Shown in pieces: positions 43,845 through 52,964 of a stretch of DNA of 64,000 nt; the stretch's first letter is position 1; the number at the start of each line of letters is the position of its first letter. Where the stretch lies: contig CALKKV010000017.1 of the NCBI GenBank assembly GCA_937992195.1, positions 1-64,000 on the forward strand, written 5' to 3'. A program made the translations under genes and the position numbers. The stretch is from an uncultured Gammaproteobacteria bacterium. GTDB lineage: Bacteria; Pseudomonadota; Gammaproteobacteria; Arenicellales; Poriferihabitantaceae. Under the pieces are notes generated by a model. The model saw only the letters and a list, made by a program, of their open reading frames with translations, ran no database searches and was not told where the DNA came from.

Positions 43845-44183
43845 TTGATAGACTTGCAGCACTTCCAAAAACGCATTCACCAACGGCTTGCTGAAATTGC
43901 GCAATCTGCAGACAGCAAAGAAACTGAATCAGTGGAACTGGACCAAACCAGGGTAGGGCGACTGTCGAGAATGGATGCCATGCAGATGCAGCAAATGGAA
44001 CTAGCGCTATCTCGTCGCCTCAGCCGGGAAACAGCGGCGCTTGGCCATGCGCTGGAACGAATCGAAAGTGAAGAGTTTGGAGAATGCTTCGAATGTGGAG
44101 AGGAAATTAACCCAAAGCGATTAGAAATTGATCTTTCCGCGACGCTTTGTATCCGCTGCGCTGAAAAAAGAGAATCCCACTAG
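43845..44183 (+). CDS. DksA/TraR-family zinc-finger protein
   Basis: This 112-residue protein starts at a TTG one base after the preceding stop codon, with a GCGGGG site upstream. A helical N-terminal region of about 80 residues ends in a C4 zinc finger, CFECGEEINPKRLEIDLSATLCIRC near residues 80-105. DksA-like proteins reach into the RNA polymerase secondary channel and modulate promoters together with ppGpp. This short form lacks most of the DksA coiled coil but keeps a Glu/Arg/Ala-rich helical segment. Whether it acts on polymerase is unknown. Confidence 0.85.
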   Translation: MIDLQHFQKRIHQRLAEIAQSADSKETESVELDQTRVGRLSRMDAMQMQQMELALSRRLSRETAALGHALERIESEEFGECFECGEEINPKRLEIDLSATLCIRCAEKRESH

Positions 44184-44302
44184 CCCATGGAAGGCACCAT
44201 ACCGCATACTGGCACGAGACCCGCAAACTCGGATAATCTCAGGAACTTAGATCTGTCCAAACAAGTCTATGTCATATACTGCAACTGACAGGAGCAAAAA
44301 CT

Positions 44303-44935
44303 ATGTTTTTTAGTCGCAAACCTGCCGCCTTACCGAGCGCGGAAGAAGCGTTACCCGGCCGCACGGACGAAGTCCAGCTGTCCAACAAGCACTGTGTCAA
44401 CGGCAACACCCTGACCGCACCATTTCCAGAGGGGCTTGAAGTCGCTTATTTCGGATTGGGTTGTTTTTGGGGCGCTGAAAGGCGGTTCTGGGAACAAGCA
44501 GGCGTTTTTACAACCGCCGTGGGATACGCTGGTGGACACACTATGAATGCTTCCTATCGCGAAGTTTGTTCTGGCATGACCGGTCATACTGAAGCGGTTC
44601 TGGTTGTATACGACCCGCAAACCACGAGCTACGCAAACCTGCTGACGCTGTTCTTCGAATCCCATGATCCTACTCAAGGCATGGCTCAGGGTAACGATAA
44701 GGGGAGCCAGTATCGATCTGCGATTTATACGACTTCTGAACAACAAATGGCAGCAGCAACCGAAGCTTTGAAGCAGTATGAGAAAAAATTATCTGCTGCC
44801 GGCTTTGGCCCAATCACCACTGAGCTGAAGCCAATCGATCATTTTTATTATGCCGAAGAAGACCACCAGCAATATTTGGCGAAGAACCCGCACGGCTATT
44901 GTGGCCTCAAAGGAACAGGGGTCAGCTGCGCATAG
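44303..44935 (+). CDS. msrA: Peptide-methionine (S)-S-oxide reductase (MsrA)
   Basis: This 210-residue repair enzyme reduces methionine-S-sulfoxide. The catalytic Cys is in [16 protein letters not shown] near residue 54. Conserved pieces include [55 protein letters not shown] and [30 protein letters not shown]. The last two Cys are the recycling residues. An N-terminal extension of about 45 residues matches the long MsrA form of gammaproteobacteria. A good GACAGGAG ribosome site precedes the ATG. msrB lies separately at 60.4 kb. Confidence 0.96.
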   Translation: MFFSRKPAALPSAEEALPGRTDEVQLSNKHCVNGNTLTAPFPEGLEVAYFGLGCFWGAERRFWEQAGVFTTAVGYAGGHTMNASYREVCSGMTGHTEAVLVVYDPQTTSYANLLTLFFESHDPTQGMAQGNDKGSQYRSAIYTTSEQQMAAATEALKQYEKKLSAAGFGPITTELKPIDHFYYAEEDHQQYLAKNPHGYCGLKGTGVSCA

Positions 44936-44953
44936 CATCGCACATCACTTTGT

Positions 44954-46090
44954 CTACCCGCCCATTTGGTTTGCATACCAACAGGCAAAGTGACCAACGC
45001 ATGGTTCCAGTGCCGAAAAGCGCCCTTGCTTAGCCAAGGGCGAATTCAAACCCTGCTGTTGTGCTTCTAAAAATGGCAAGTCCTCGGCAATCGCCTCATC
45101 AATACGGTCGTAGTAGCGCTGGGCCTTTTGCTCAAAATCAGCAAGGGTAATACTAGCGCCGGGAAAACAGATCGTCTGTACTACGTGACAGCAATCCGCG
45201 GTTAGCGGATACACCTCATACATCCATAGCGAATCCGAACAAGCCGCAAAAGTCATATTTGGATAGGCCCAGGTATACCGGGTTCCCTGCTGATCGCGCT
45301 CTTTTAATGTCGAAATTGTTGGCAAAGCATGATCTTGCGCTTGCTCCATTAAAGCGGCCGTGCCTCTTGTGATACCAAACTGGGTGGCAAACTCGCCTAT
45401 TACCGCATCCGATTCATCCGGCTCATGATACAAACCATCGAGAGAATTGGGGTGAACAAAAGGCAGGTGGTAGTACTCATTGAACACTTCGATAAACGTT
45501 TTCCAATTGCAGTTGACATCAAATTTATTGACACGCGCGGTTGCCAACTCAGACAAGCTCCACGGCGAGTGCACATCTTCAAAATCAGCCAGCCAGTCTT
45601 GCAAAGAAGATTGTTCAGGATCGAAACACACAAATACGAAACCATCAGCTTGCTCAAGACGAATCGTTGCCAAACCGTATTCAGACTGTTGAAAACCAAC
45701 CTCTGACTGCGCACAGTTTTCCATTCTCGGCGCCGATACCAATTCGCCATCTAAGGAATATGTCCAGGCATGAAACGGACACACCAATTGCCGACAGTTA
45801 CCTTCACCTGTCTTTAATTTCATGCCACGATGGCTGCAGGTATTCGCTAAAGCATGCAGCTCTCCTACATCGTCCATGGTCACAACAATTGGCACGCCCG
45901 CTAAATCAATACAAATATAATCTCCGGGTTTTTTCCAGCGATCTCTTCGACCAACCGACACCCAAGAACGGCCAAAGATTATTTCTTGTTCTTTTTTTAA
46001 CCAATCACTGCTGGTATAGCAACGAGGAGGCAAAGTCGCTGATGACGATATCGGCTGTTTTACCTTTGCTAGCTGAGCTTCAATATTCAT
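44954..46090 (-). CDS. Rieske-type aromatic ring-hydroxylating oxygenase, alpha subunit
   Basis: This 378-residue oxygenase has a Rieske 2Fe-2S cluster bound by Cys-His/Cys-His in TCSHRGMKLKTGEGNCRQLVCPFHAW. The mononuclear iron site lies in NWKTFIEVFNEYYHLPFVHPNS (E-x-x-H-x4-H). The family includes choline and carnitine monooxygenases and aromatic dioxygenases. Its closest flavour by eye is the quaternary-amine or phenylpropionate type, so the substrate is uncertain. No reductase or ferredoxin gene is adjacent. It is convergent with msrA, with an 18-bp gap. Confidence 0.88.
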   Translation of the reverse strand: MNIEAQLAKVKQPISSSATLPPRCYTSSDWLKKEQEIIFGRSWVSVGRRDRWKKPGDYICIDLAGVPIVVTMDDVGELHALANTCSHRGMKLKTGEGNCRQLVCPFHAWTYSLDGELVSAPRMENCAQSEVGFQQSEYGLATIRLEQADGFVFVCFDPEQSSLQDWLADFEDVHSPWSLSELATARVNKFDVNCNWKTFIEVFNEYYHLPFVHPNSLDGLYHEPDESDAVIGEFATQFGITRGTAALMEQAQDHALPTISTLKERDQQGTRYTWAYPNMTFAACSDSLWMYEVYPLTADCCHVVQTICFPGASITLADFEQKAQRYYDRIDEAIAEDLPFLEAQQQGLNSPLAKQGRFSALEPCVGHFACWYANQMGG

Positions 46091-46094
46091 CGCA

Positions 46095-46733
46095 CTACAT
46101 CCAAACAGTTATCACATAAATAATGTAAGAAATGTACAACAAATTCGTTGTCACGAGTGTTGCCTTTAATCGACCATAGTGGCTCGGTCTTGCTATCTGG
46201 TTCCCTGCCACTCGCCACAACCAAATCGATAGAAGCACAACTAAAACTATTTCGATCTTACTGACAATATCACCGTAGTGCGATGGATCCCAGTACGATA
46301 CCGGGCTCACAAAACGCCATTGCAAAAATGGATAGAAGTGACGATGTGCGTCGTCGTGATGGACCAGAAGATCTAGTACGCAGTGACACAACATACTGGC
46401 AAACATACAAATCAAGAAAGCATTTTTTCGCCAGCAAAAAAAACACAAAGCGATGGCGATCAGTGGAATGGAGTTGGGTAGATCAAACACCGCCTGCCAG
46501 TTATCCTGGTAATAGTGCTGTGACCAGATCGCCGATTCCGTTGCGCCAATAAGCTTGTGCCAGGCGTAGAAAACAATCATCGCAAGATCCGGTAATACAG
46601 CCCCGACAACAATGGCAAGCGGGTAGCTACCGGCTCTGGTTGGACCCAGTGCCGCGAGACTGAAAACGATATGTGCTGGTGTGTTCACAATAAAGTGGCA
46701 GGATGTCTGGAGCACGTCCGCACATTGTGCCAC
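46095..46733 (-). CDS. Membrane protein of the YdjM/DUF457-like metal-dependent hydrolase type
   Basis: This frame has 212 residues and a GTG start. Several membrane helices alternate with His/Asp residues, as in LexA-binding/YdjM-type inner-membrane putative hydrolases: NTPAHIVFSLAALG, VVGAVLPDLAMIVFYAWHKL, and MLCHCVLDLLVHHDDAHRHFYPF, a His-rich presumed metal site. The real start may be the GTG at 46691, which gives VNTPAHIVFS, because the upstream residues look non-membrane and polar. It lies 4 bp upstream of the Rieske oxygenase gene and probably shares its transcript. The function is unknown. Confidence 0.75.
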   Translation of the reverse strand: MAQCADVLQTSCHFIVNTPAHIVFSLAALGPTRAGSYPLAIVVGAVLPDLAMIVFYAWHKLIGATESAIWSQHYYQDNWQAVFDLPNSIPLIAIALCFFCWRKNAFLICMFASMLCHCVLDLLVHHDDAHRHFYPFLQWRFVSPVSYWDPSHYGDIVSKIEIVLVVLLSIWLWRVAGNQIARPSHYGRLKATLVTTNLLYISYIIYVITVWM

Positions 46734-46772
46734 ACTTGCCAGCCCTGAAATGTAGCGCCTTTTCTCTTAGTC

Positions 46773-47801
46773 ATGACCAACCAAATAATCGACCTCCGTA
46801 GTGACACCGTCACCACACCAAGCAAAGCGATGCGCGATGCGATGGCGACTGCGCAAGTGGGCGACGACGTCTATGATGAGGACCAGACGGTCAAGGAACT
46901 GGAAAGAACACTGGCAAAAATGTCCGGACAGGAGGCAGGCTTGTTTTTTCCTAGCGGCACGCAAAGTAATCTAGTTGCCTTATTAACCCACTGCCAGAGG
47001 GGCGAGGAGTTTATTGTTGGGCAGGAAGCCCATACTTACAAATACGAAGCTGGCGGCGCTGCAGTGCTCGGCAGCATTCAGCCCCAGCCTATTGAGCTTG
47101 ACCCGAACGGCACAATGCCACTTGAAAAAATACAGCGTGCAATCAAGCTCGATGATTTTCATTTTGCTCGAACCCGCCTGCTAGCGCTGGAAAATACCAT
47201 CGGAGGTAAAGTAATTCCGCAGACTTATATCAGTGAAGCGGGAAAGCTCGCGAGACAAAATAACTTACTGTTTCATCTCGATGGCGCGAGAGTGTTTAAC
47301 GCTGCTGTCGAGCAAAATATTTCGCTGAGTGAAATCACCAAACAATTTGACTCAGTTTCAATTTGTTTGTCCAAGGGTCTTGGAGCGCCCGTTGGATCTG
47401 TACTGGTTGGCGACGAGTCTTTTCTAGCGCAAGCCAAACGCTGGCGAAAAATGGTGGGCGGAGGTATGCGGCAGGTAGGTATGCTGGCTGCGGCTGCTCT
47501 TTATGCGCTGGAACATAATATTGATAGCTTAAAAGCTGACCACCAGCTAGCGGCACAACTTGCAGAACAACTTATCGACATAGACGGTCTTGTGGTTCAG
47601 GGGAACTGCGCCAATACCAATATGGTTTATCTTTCACCTGAAAAAGGAGATGGCACCGAGTTCCATCAATGGTGCGCAGAACGTGGGCTCAAATTTGGTG
47701 GCAGAAACCCGGCACGGCTAGTAACCCACCGACACATCACAGAACAACAGATTCAATCCGCGGCTGAAATCATTCGGTCGTATTTTGAGTCGGCAAAGTA
47801 A
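46773..47801 (+). CDS. ltaE: Low-specificity L-threonine aldolase (LtaE)
   Basis: This 342-residue PLP enzyme splits L-threonine and L-allo-threonine into glycine and acetaldehyde. It begins IIDLRSDTVTTPSKAMRDAM. The PLP lysine is in SVSICLSKGLGAPVGSVLVG around residue 205, and the substrate/PLP contacts lie in FHLDGARVFNAAV and ALENTIGGKVI. A conserved MVGGGMRQVGMLAAAALYALE follows. The length is normal. It is convergent with the asparaginase gene, with a 12-bp gap. Confidence 0.93.
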   Translation: MTNQIIDLRSDTVTTPSKAMRDAMATAQVGDDVYDEDQTVKELERTLAKMSGQEAGLFFPSGTQSNLVALLTHCQRGEEFIVGQEAHTYKYEAGGAAVLGSIQPQPIELDPNGTMPLEKIQRAIKLDDFHFARTRLLALENTIGGKVIPQTYISEAGKLARQNNLLFHLDGARVFNAAVEQNISLSEITKQFDSVSICLSKGLGAPVGSVLVGDESFLAQAKRWRKMVGGGMRQVGMLAAAALYALEHNIDSLKADHQLAAQLAEQLIDIDGLVVQGNCANTNMVYLSPEKGDGTEFHQWCAERGLKFGGRNPARLVTHRHITEQQIQSAAEIIRSYFESAK

Positions 47802-47813
47802 CGGACTAAACCC

Positions 47814-48833
47814 CTAGTCCCAAACTTCCGCCGCCACAATTTCTCCAGTCTGCCTGCCCTGACTGTTGATAATCTTAGGGTTAATCCAAGGCGCTAGTTG
47901 TTCCGTCTCTTTTTTGTCCAGCACCCCCAATCGACGCAATAAGGCGCCCAATGCCACCTCGCTGCCTCGGGTCGCACCATCGTCAATTTTAAGCGCGAAG
48001 CCTAAACCCATTGACGGCACACAGCCAGCGTAAACAGCTTCAGCACCAGTTTTTACCACGACTTTACCGGCGGTTTTTTCTATCACAGCAGTACAGCAGC
48101 GACCGCTGCCCGCAATCATTTCAGGATATTTTTTTACGGCATTAAGTATTCTCGTCATTGCCTGACCACGTGATGAAGAAGGCTGATCAATCTGTGCAAA
48201 TTTGGCAAGCCCTAACGCCAGACTATTCATTGGCATTTGTAAAGCAGGTAGACCACAACCGTCTTTTTCCCAGGGCTGCAAAAATAAATCCCGCTCGAAC
48301 ACCTCACTCATGGTTTTAATCCACGCCTGTTGCGACGGATGGTCATACTCACTATAGCCTTTAGTTGGCCAACCCATATGGCGACAAAGCGTCAACATCC
48401 CACTGTGTTTACCAGAGCAGTTTTGATGTACTCGTGTCGGGGTAACACCGTTGGCAATCAAGCTATGTGCGGCATTTTCACTCAGCGGCAGAGTGGGACC
48501 GCACTCTAAATCTTCACCAGTCAAATCCAATCTGTCAAGCCAACCGTTTACCGAATCAACGTGAAATGACTCAGCGTTGTGCGACGCACATGCCAGCGCG
48601 AGCTCTTTCTCAGTGAGAGAAAATGCGTCGGCCGCTCCCGATTCAACCAGGGGGATTGCCTGCAAAAACTTAAGCGCTGATCTTGGAAAAATAGCGCGGT
48701 CGGGTTCTCCAATCTGATCCAGAATCTTGCCTTTACAATCCACCACTACCACGCTGCCTCGATGGGTTGATTCCACTTCTGTACCGCGAATCACATTAAC
48801 AAGAATGGGATTGAGATGACTTTGATTACTCAT
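47814..48833 (-). CDS. Asparaginase of the Rhizobium-type family (PF06089)
   Basis: From the ATG at 48833 the protein has 339 residues. A longer frame would add 24 residues that do not fit. The family hydrolyses asparagine to aspartate and ammonia, as characterised for Rhizobium etli. Characteristic sequences are STHRGSVVVVD, RSALKFLQAIPLVESGAAD and LALACASHNAESFHV. Further ones are VHQNCSGKHSGML with the catalytic Ser-x-x-Lys-type pair, and EKDGCGLPALQMPMNSLALG. It is unrelated to the AnsA/AnsB fold. It is divergent from proS. Confidence 0.88.
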   Translation of the reverse strand: MSNQSHLNPILVNVIRGTEVESTHRGSVVVVDCKGKILDQIGEPDRAIFPRSALKFLQAIPLVESGAADAFSLTEKELALACASHNAESFHVDSVNGWLDRLDLTGEDLECGPTLPLSENAAHSLIANGVTPTRVHQNCSGKHSGMLTLCRHMGWPTKGYSEYDHPSQQAWIKTMSEVFERDLFLQPWEKDGCGLPALQMPMNSLALGLAKFAQIDQPSSSRGQAMTRILNAVKKYPEMIAGSGRCCTAVIEKTAGKVVVKTGAEAVYAGCVPSMGLGFALKIDDGATRGSEVALGALLRRLGVLDKKETEQLAPWINPKIINSQGRQTGEIVAAEVWD

Positions 48834-48983
48834 GTTTTTTATCAGATTAGTATGTCTTAAGTATAAGTCATTGTTCGATAACCCAGCGGCTAACTCACAG
48901 CACATATCTCCTTGCGAACCAGTTTAAACAAACAACGAATGGGCGTAGACTAGCGTTCCCCGCTGAAGCCTTGATCACTACGA

Positions 48984-50702
48984 ATGCGCACCTCTCAAAA
49001 TCTCTTAGCCACCCTGAAAGAAGTCCCTGCCGATGCCGAAGTTATCAGCCATCAGCTTATGCTGCGCGCCGGATTAATCAGGCGATTGGCCGCAGGTGTT
49101 TACAACTGGCTACCGACTGGTATGCGTGTGTTGCACAAAGTGCAACAAATCGTTCGCGAAGAAATGAACCGATCAGGAGCGCAGGAGGTTTTGTTACCAG
49201 GCGTTCATCCTGCTGAACTATGGCAGCAGTCGGGGCGCTGGGAAAAATACGGCCCCGAGCTATTAAGGATTAAGGACCGCCATCAACGAGACTTTTGCCT
49301 TAGCCCAACCCATGAAGAGGTCATTACACAACTGGTGAAAAATGAAGTTCGCAGCTACCGCCAGCTACCAGCGAACTTTTATCAGATTCAAACCAAGTTT
49401 CGTGACGAGATACGCCCCCGGTTCGGCATTATGCGCGGGCGAGAATTCATCATGAAGGATGCCTATTCATTCAACATCGATGAAAAATCTCTGATCGAAT
49501 CTTATCAACTGATGTACGACACCTATATCGCCATTTTTGATCGACTGAAACTTAACTATCGCGCGGTTGTTGCTGACAATGGCAGTATCGGCGGTGAAGG
49601 TTCTCACGAATTCCATGTGCTGGCAGAATCTGGAGAAGACGCAATTGTGTTTTCTGACAGCAGTGACTACGCCGCCAATCTGGAGAAGGCGGTTTCAATT
49701 CCAACAAAGGAGAGACTTGCGGCTTCTGAAGAGATGCGGCTAGTCGATACACCAAACACCAAAACAATCAAAGCATTAGTCGAAGGCCATGGCCTGGCAA
49801 TCGAAAAAACCATTAAAACCCTGGTTGTCCATGCCGCCGAGGACAGCGGGCATCAGCTTGTTGCGCTTCTGATTAGAGGCGATCATGAGCTTAATGCGGT
49901 CAAAGCTGAAAACCAGCCACTAGTGGCAAAGCCATTAAAGATGGCGGAAGAATCCGAGATTCGAGCCGCAATCGGCGCGGGCCCGGGCTCTCTTGGTCCA
50001 GTAAATTTGCCTATCCCGTGTGTAGTGGATCATGAGGTAGCAGCAATGGCTGATTTTGGTGCTGGCGCCAATATTGAAGACAAGCATTACTTTGGTATCA
50101 ACTGGGAGCGGGATTTACCGATCGAGCACGTCGCTGATTTACGCAATGTTCAGGAGGGCGATCCAAGCCCGGATGGAAACGGCAAACTGACCATTGCGAG
50201 AGGAATTGAAGTCGGCCATATCTTCCAGCTTGGAACCACATATAGTGAAGCCCTTGGCGCCACTGTTCTTGATGAGAACGGCAAAGGCGTACCGGTTTTT
50301 ATGGGTTGTTATGGTATCGGCGTGACTCGGGTTATTGCCGCGGCAATTGAACAAAATCATGATGAAAAGGGCATTATCTGGCCTTCATCGCTGACCCCGT
50401 GGGATGTCGCCATCGTTCCAGTTGGCTATCAAAAATCCGAGAAAGTTCGAGAAACAGCTGATCATCTGCATGATGCATTGGAAGCTGCTGGAATCGAAGT
50501 ATTACTCGATGATCGTAACGACCGGCCCGGGGTGATGTTTGCCGATATGGAACTCATCGGCATCCCGCATCGCCTGGTGATTGGCGATCGCAGTCTTGAT
50601 AAGGGCGTCGTTGAATACCGAGACAGAGCTACGGGAGAAGAACAGGAGATAGCGGTCGATGAGCTGGTTTCTGTGCTCAAGTCCCTGGTACAAAACGGCT
50701 AA
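48984..50702 (+). CDS. proS: Prolyl-tRNA synthetase (ProS)
   Basis: This 572-residue class II synthetase has exactly the length of the E. coli enzyme. Motif 1 region: [26 protein letters not shown]. Motif 2: [30 protein letters not shown]. The YbaK-like editing insertion spans about residues 225-400 ([27 protein letters not shown] ...). Motif 3: [17 protein letters not shown], followed by the anticodon-binding C-terminus. The editing domain removes alanine mischarged onto tRNA-Pro. Confidence 0.97.
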   Translation: MRTSQNLLATLKEVPADAEVISHQLMLRAGLIRRLAAGVYNWLPTGMRVLHKVQQIVREEMNRSGAQEVLLPGVHPAELWQQSGRWEKYGPELLRIKDRHQRDFCLSPTHEEVITQLVKNEVRSYRQLPANFYQIQTKFRDEIRPRFGIMRGREFIMKDAYSFNIDEKSLIESYQLMYDTYIAIFDRLKLNYRAVVADNGSIGGEGSHEFHVLAESGEDAIVFSDSSDYAANLEKAVSIPTKERLAASEEMRLVDTPNTKTIKALVEGHGLAIEKTIKTLVVHAAEDSGHQLVALLIRGDHELNAVKAENQPLVAKPLKMAEESEIRAAIGAGPGSLGPVNLPIPCVVDHEVAAMADFGAGANIEDKHYFGINWERDLPIEHVADLRNVQEGDPSPDGNGKLTIARGIEVGHIFQLGTTYSEALGATVLDENGKGVPVFMGCYGIGVTRVIAAAIEQNHDEKGIIWPSSLTPWDVAIVPVGYQKSEKVRETADHLHDALEAAGIEVLLDDRNDRPGVMFADMELIGIPHRLVIGDRSLDKGVVEYRDRATGEEQEIAVDELVSVLKSLVQNG

Positions 50703-50787
50703 TTACCACTTTTGCAGTAAATACTTTAGAAAAGAGCCCTAATTTTGTGATAGTGGTGCAAAAAAAAGGTGTTATATTCCGAAATAG

Positions 50788-50805
50788 CAATGGGAATACC
50801 CATTG
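50788..50805 (+). promoter_or_regulatory. Hairpin at the 5' end of the cold-shock gene leader
   Basis: A perfect 7-bp stem CAATGGG/CCCATTG with an AATA loop lies about 140 nt before the csp start codon. It is just after a TATATT -10-like hexamer at 50773-50778. Long structured leaders are a known feature of cspA-type genes, and this one may act in temperature control or mRNA stability. Confidence 0.45.
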
Positions 50806-50936
50806 TATTCGCGGAAAGACGTTTCTAGCGATGTTGGTTATAAGAATTACATTGTTATTCGTTTCATCCACTTTAAGCTCTAGTAAGGATCGTTAAGAAA
50901 CTTCAGAGAGTGTTTTTGCAACAAGAGGTAAAGAGT

Positions 50937-51149
50937 ATGTCAGGTGAGTTGATCAACGGAACCGTTAAATGGTTCAACGACTCCAAGGGCTTCGGATTCA
51001 TCGAAAGGGAAGGCGGCGCAGATGTGTTTGTTCACTACCGCGCGATTAACGGTCAGGGTCGAAAGACCTTGCGTGATGGACAGCAGGTTACTTTTGAAGT
51101 TACTGAAAGTCCAAAAGGACCGCAGGCGGAAAACGTTACCGGACTCTAG
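50937..51149 (+). CDS. Cold-shock protein (CspA family)
   Basis: This 70-residue single-domain RNA/DNA chaperone starts at the ATG 50937 with AGAGG 8 bp upstream. An in-frame upstream start would add nine residues outside the fold. The nucleic-acid binding motifs RNP1 (KGFGFI) and RNP2 (VFVHY) are both present. The final part ([10 protein letters not shown]) is typical. The Gln/Gly-rich loop INGQGRKTL resembles that of CspD/CspA-like proteins. A long leader and a strong terminator surround it, so it is a single-gene transcript. Confidence 0.96.
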   Translation: MSGELINGTVKWFNDSKGFGFIEREGGADVFVHYRAINGQGRKTLRDGQQVTFEVTESPKGPQAENVTGL

Positions 51150-51157
51150 TCCAATTC

Positions 51158-51190
51158 TGCCTGGCTGTAGCTTTGTACTACAGCCAGGCA
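51158..51190 (+). terminator. Terminator of the cold-shock gene
   Basis: A perfect 13-bp stem, TGCCTGGCTGTAG/CTACAGCCAGGCA, with a 7-base loop starts 8 bp after the stop codon. The T-run is short (TATT), so it may also serve as a 3' stabiliser. Confidence 0.75.
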
Positions 51191-51192
51191 TA

Positions 51193-51220
51193 TTGACTAC
51201 TCCTGCCGGGCTCTTATGAT
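51193..51220 (+). promoter_or_regulatory. Sigma-70 promoter before the glycosyltransferase
   Basis: TTGACT (51193-51198), a 16-bp spacer and TATGAT (51215-51220) match the consensus at 5/6 and 5/6. It would start an mRNA about 125 nt upstream of the GT2 gene. Confidence 0.5.
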
Positions 51221-51352
51221 TGAAGTCTCGGTAGCTGAAATCGAATAGGCGCAGCATATTCTTAAGGCTGCAGTTATTCGGTAGCACTCTCGTGCGCTCA
51301 AGTTATACCATCGAACACCACTTTTTGAATTTTCTCCAAACTCATTGGAATA

Positions 51353-52198
51353 ATGGATATTTCATACGGCGTTCTCGACTACAACCCCGACTCTGACCCC
51401 GCAGCGTTCCAGTTGCTATCGCAGTGCCTGCAGTCTCTTGCAGAAAATCGAGATCCTCATTTTCAATCCGAGGTATTTGTCATTGAGCAAGGGAATCTGG
51501 ATTCGGAATACTGCAAGCGGGTTGCATCGCTGTGCCGAAAATACCGGTTTGAATTTTTATCTCTGGGGTCCAACGTCGGCATCAGCCGAGGCATCAATTA
51601 TATTTATCAGCTGGCTAGGGGCAGTGTTGTCAGCCTGGTTACTTCTGATGTTGTTTTTCACAAAGATACGGACCGGGTTCTAATCAATGAACTGGACCAA
51701 CATCCCAAGCTTTATCAGGTTACTCCCTGTGTTAACGCCAGCTCTCTTCCCTACCAAACGAGCGACGGGGTGACGGGGGCTGGACTTACTCGATGTATCG
51801 CCAACGAACTGACCGTGCAGTTTTGGCGCAGCGAAGCGTTTGAGGAAATTGGCTTTTGGGATGAACGCTGGAAGGCCTGTTACGAAAACAACGACTGGAC
51901 TTTACGGTTGTTTCTGGCCGGATTTGATACTGCTATTAGCTTCAATTGTTTCTGCTATCATGACCATAACACCACCTCAAAAAACGGCGCGATCAAACAA
52001 TCTTACGATGGTTATCTGGAAATGAAAGGTGGCCTCGATCATCGCGTTCTGAGAGACATGTGGAACCAAAAATGGCAGGGCCTTAACTGGAACTTTATGT
52101 ATAACCCGGGACGCTTAAATGACGACGTTCGAGCTGAAATGGCAAAGCAGTTCAAGCAGAATATCTGGCTGGACCGTATTCAAGACGTTGCATACTAG
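51353..52198 (+). CDS. Family 2-like glycosyltransferase
   Basis: This 281-residue soluble protein has a GT-A fold. The sugar-nucleotide region is FLSLGSNVGISRGINYIYQLARGSVVSLVTSDVVF, where the NxGxxxGxNxxxxxAxG pattern precedes the SxD metal site. An acceptor/catalytic region with EIGFWDERWKACYENNDWTLRLFLAGF follows near residue 165. It has no membrane segment. It probably transfers a sugar to a cell-surface or protein acceptor, and the donor cannot be read. The divergent GT2 relatives 0.8-2 kb downstream suggest a small glycan-modification cluster. Confidence 0.78.
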   Translation: MDISYGVLDYNPDSDPAAFQLLSQCLQSLAENRDPHFQSEVFVIEQGNLDSEYCKRVASLCRKYRFEFLSLGSNVGISRGINYIYQLARGSVVSLVTSDVVFHKDTDRVLINELDQHPKLYQVTPCVNASSLPYQTSDGVTGAGLTRCIANELTVQFWRSEAFEEIGFWDERWKACYENNDWTLRLFLAGFDTAISFNCFCYHDHNTTSKNGAIKQSYDGYLEMKGGLDHRVLRDMWNQKWQGLNWNFMYNPGRLNDDVRAEMAKQFKQNIWLDRIQDVAY

Positions 52199-52322
52199 TA
52201 AGCTTCTTATTAAAACTGTGGTAAACACACATACCTAACAGCTCCAGCGGTGTATACAGCACTCTATGAGGTTGTAGAACAATTTTCCTTCCCATTTCTT
52301 TACTTTGAATCACTAACTAATT

Positions 52323-52937
52323 ATGCAAATCAATCTGGCAGGTCTGAAAGCTGCAGATGTTTACTTCACTCTGACCCAAACGGTAATTCCGAGACCCATC
52401 GCCTGGGTGCTGACCGAAAACAAGGATAGCAGCCTGAATCTCGCACCCTTTTCATATTTCAACGCGGTTGCTAGTGATCCGCCACTGATTATGTTTTCTA
52501 TTGGTCTACAACCAAATGGCACCAAAAAAGATACGTTGATAAACATCGAGGAGCGTGGCCACTTTGTTGTGAACATTGCCAGTGTGCAACAGCTTCCAGC
52601 CCTCAACCAAACCTCGGCAACCCTGCCGTATGGCGCTTCGGAAGTAGAGAAAAACGCCATTAAAACAGAAGCTCTGGAGGGATTTGCGCTACCACGAGTC
52701 GCAGAATGTAAATTAGCAATGAGCTGCAATACTTATGAACTCAAAACTATTGGTAATAACAATCAATCTTTGGTGTTTGGTGAAGTTCAGTCGATTTGGA
52801 TTGATGACGACTGTGCCGAAGTTAACGAAAAGGGCCGACTCAAAATCAGCGCTAAAAATATCGAGCCCTTGGCAAGACTTGGGGCGGGGGAGTATGCATC
52901 GTTTGGGGAAATCCTGACCGCAGTGCGCCCTGATTAA
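52323..52937 (+). CDS. Flavin reductase family protein (FMN-binding split barrel)
   Basis: This 204-residue protein resembles the flavin reductase-like split-barrel family. QTVIPRPIAWVLTENKDSSLNLAPFSYFNAVASDPPLIMFSIG is the FMN-binding N-terminal signature (PRPIAWV...NLAPFSYF...DPP). KDTLINIEERGHFVVNIAS follows. Members bind FMN and reduce flavins or small electrophiles, and the physiological substrate is usually unknown. It lies 27 bp upstream of the methyltransferase-glycosyltransferase gene, with which it may be co-transcribed. Confidence 0.87.
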   Translation: MQINLAGLKAADVYFTLTQTVIPRPIAWVLTENKDSSLNLAPFSYFNAVASDPPLIMFSIGLQPNGTKKDTLINIEERGHFVVNIASVQQLPALNQTSATLPYGASEVEKNAIKTEALEGFALPRVAECKLAMSCNTYELKTIGNNNQSLVFGEVQSIWIDDDCAEVNEKGRLKISAKNIEPLARLGAGEYASFGEILTAVRPD

Positions 52938-52964
52938 CGTTAAAGTTTTAACATAACTATACTG

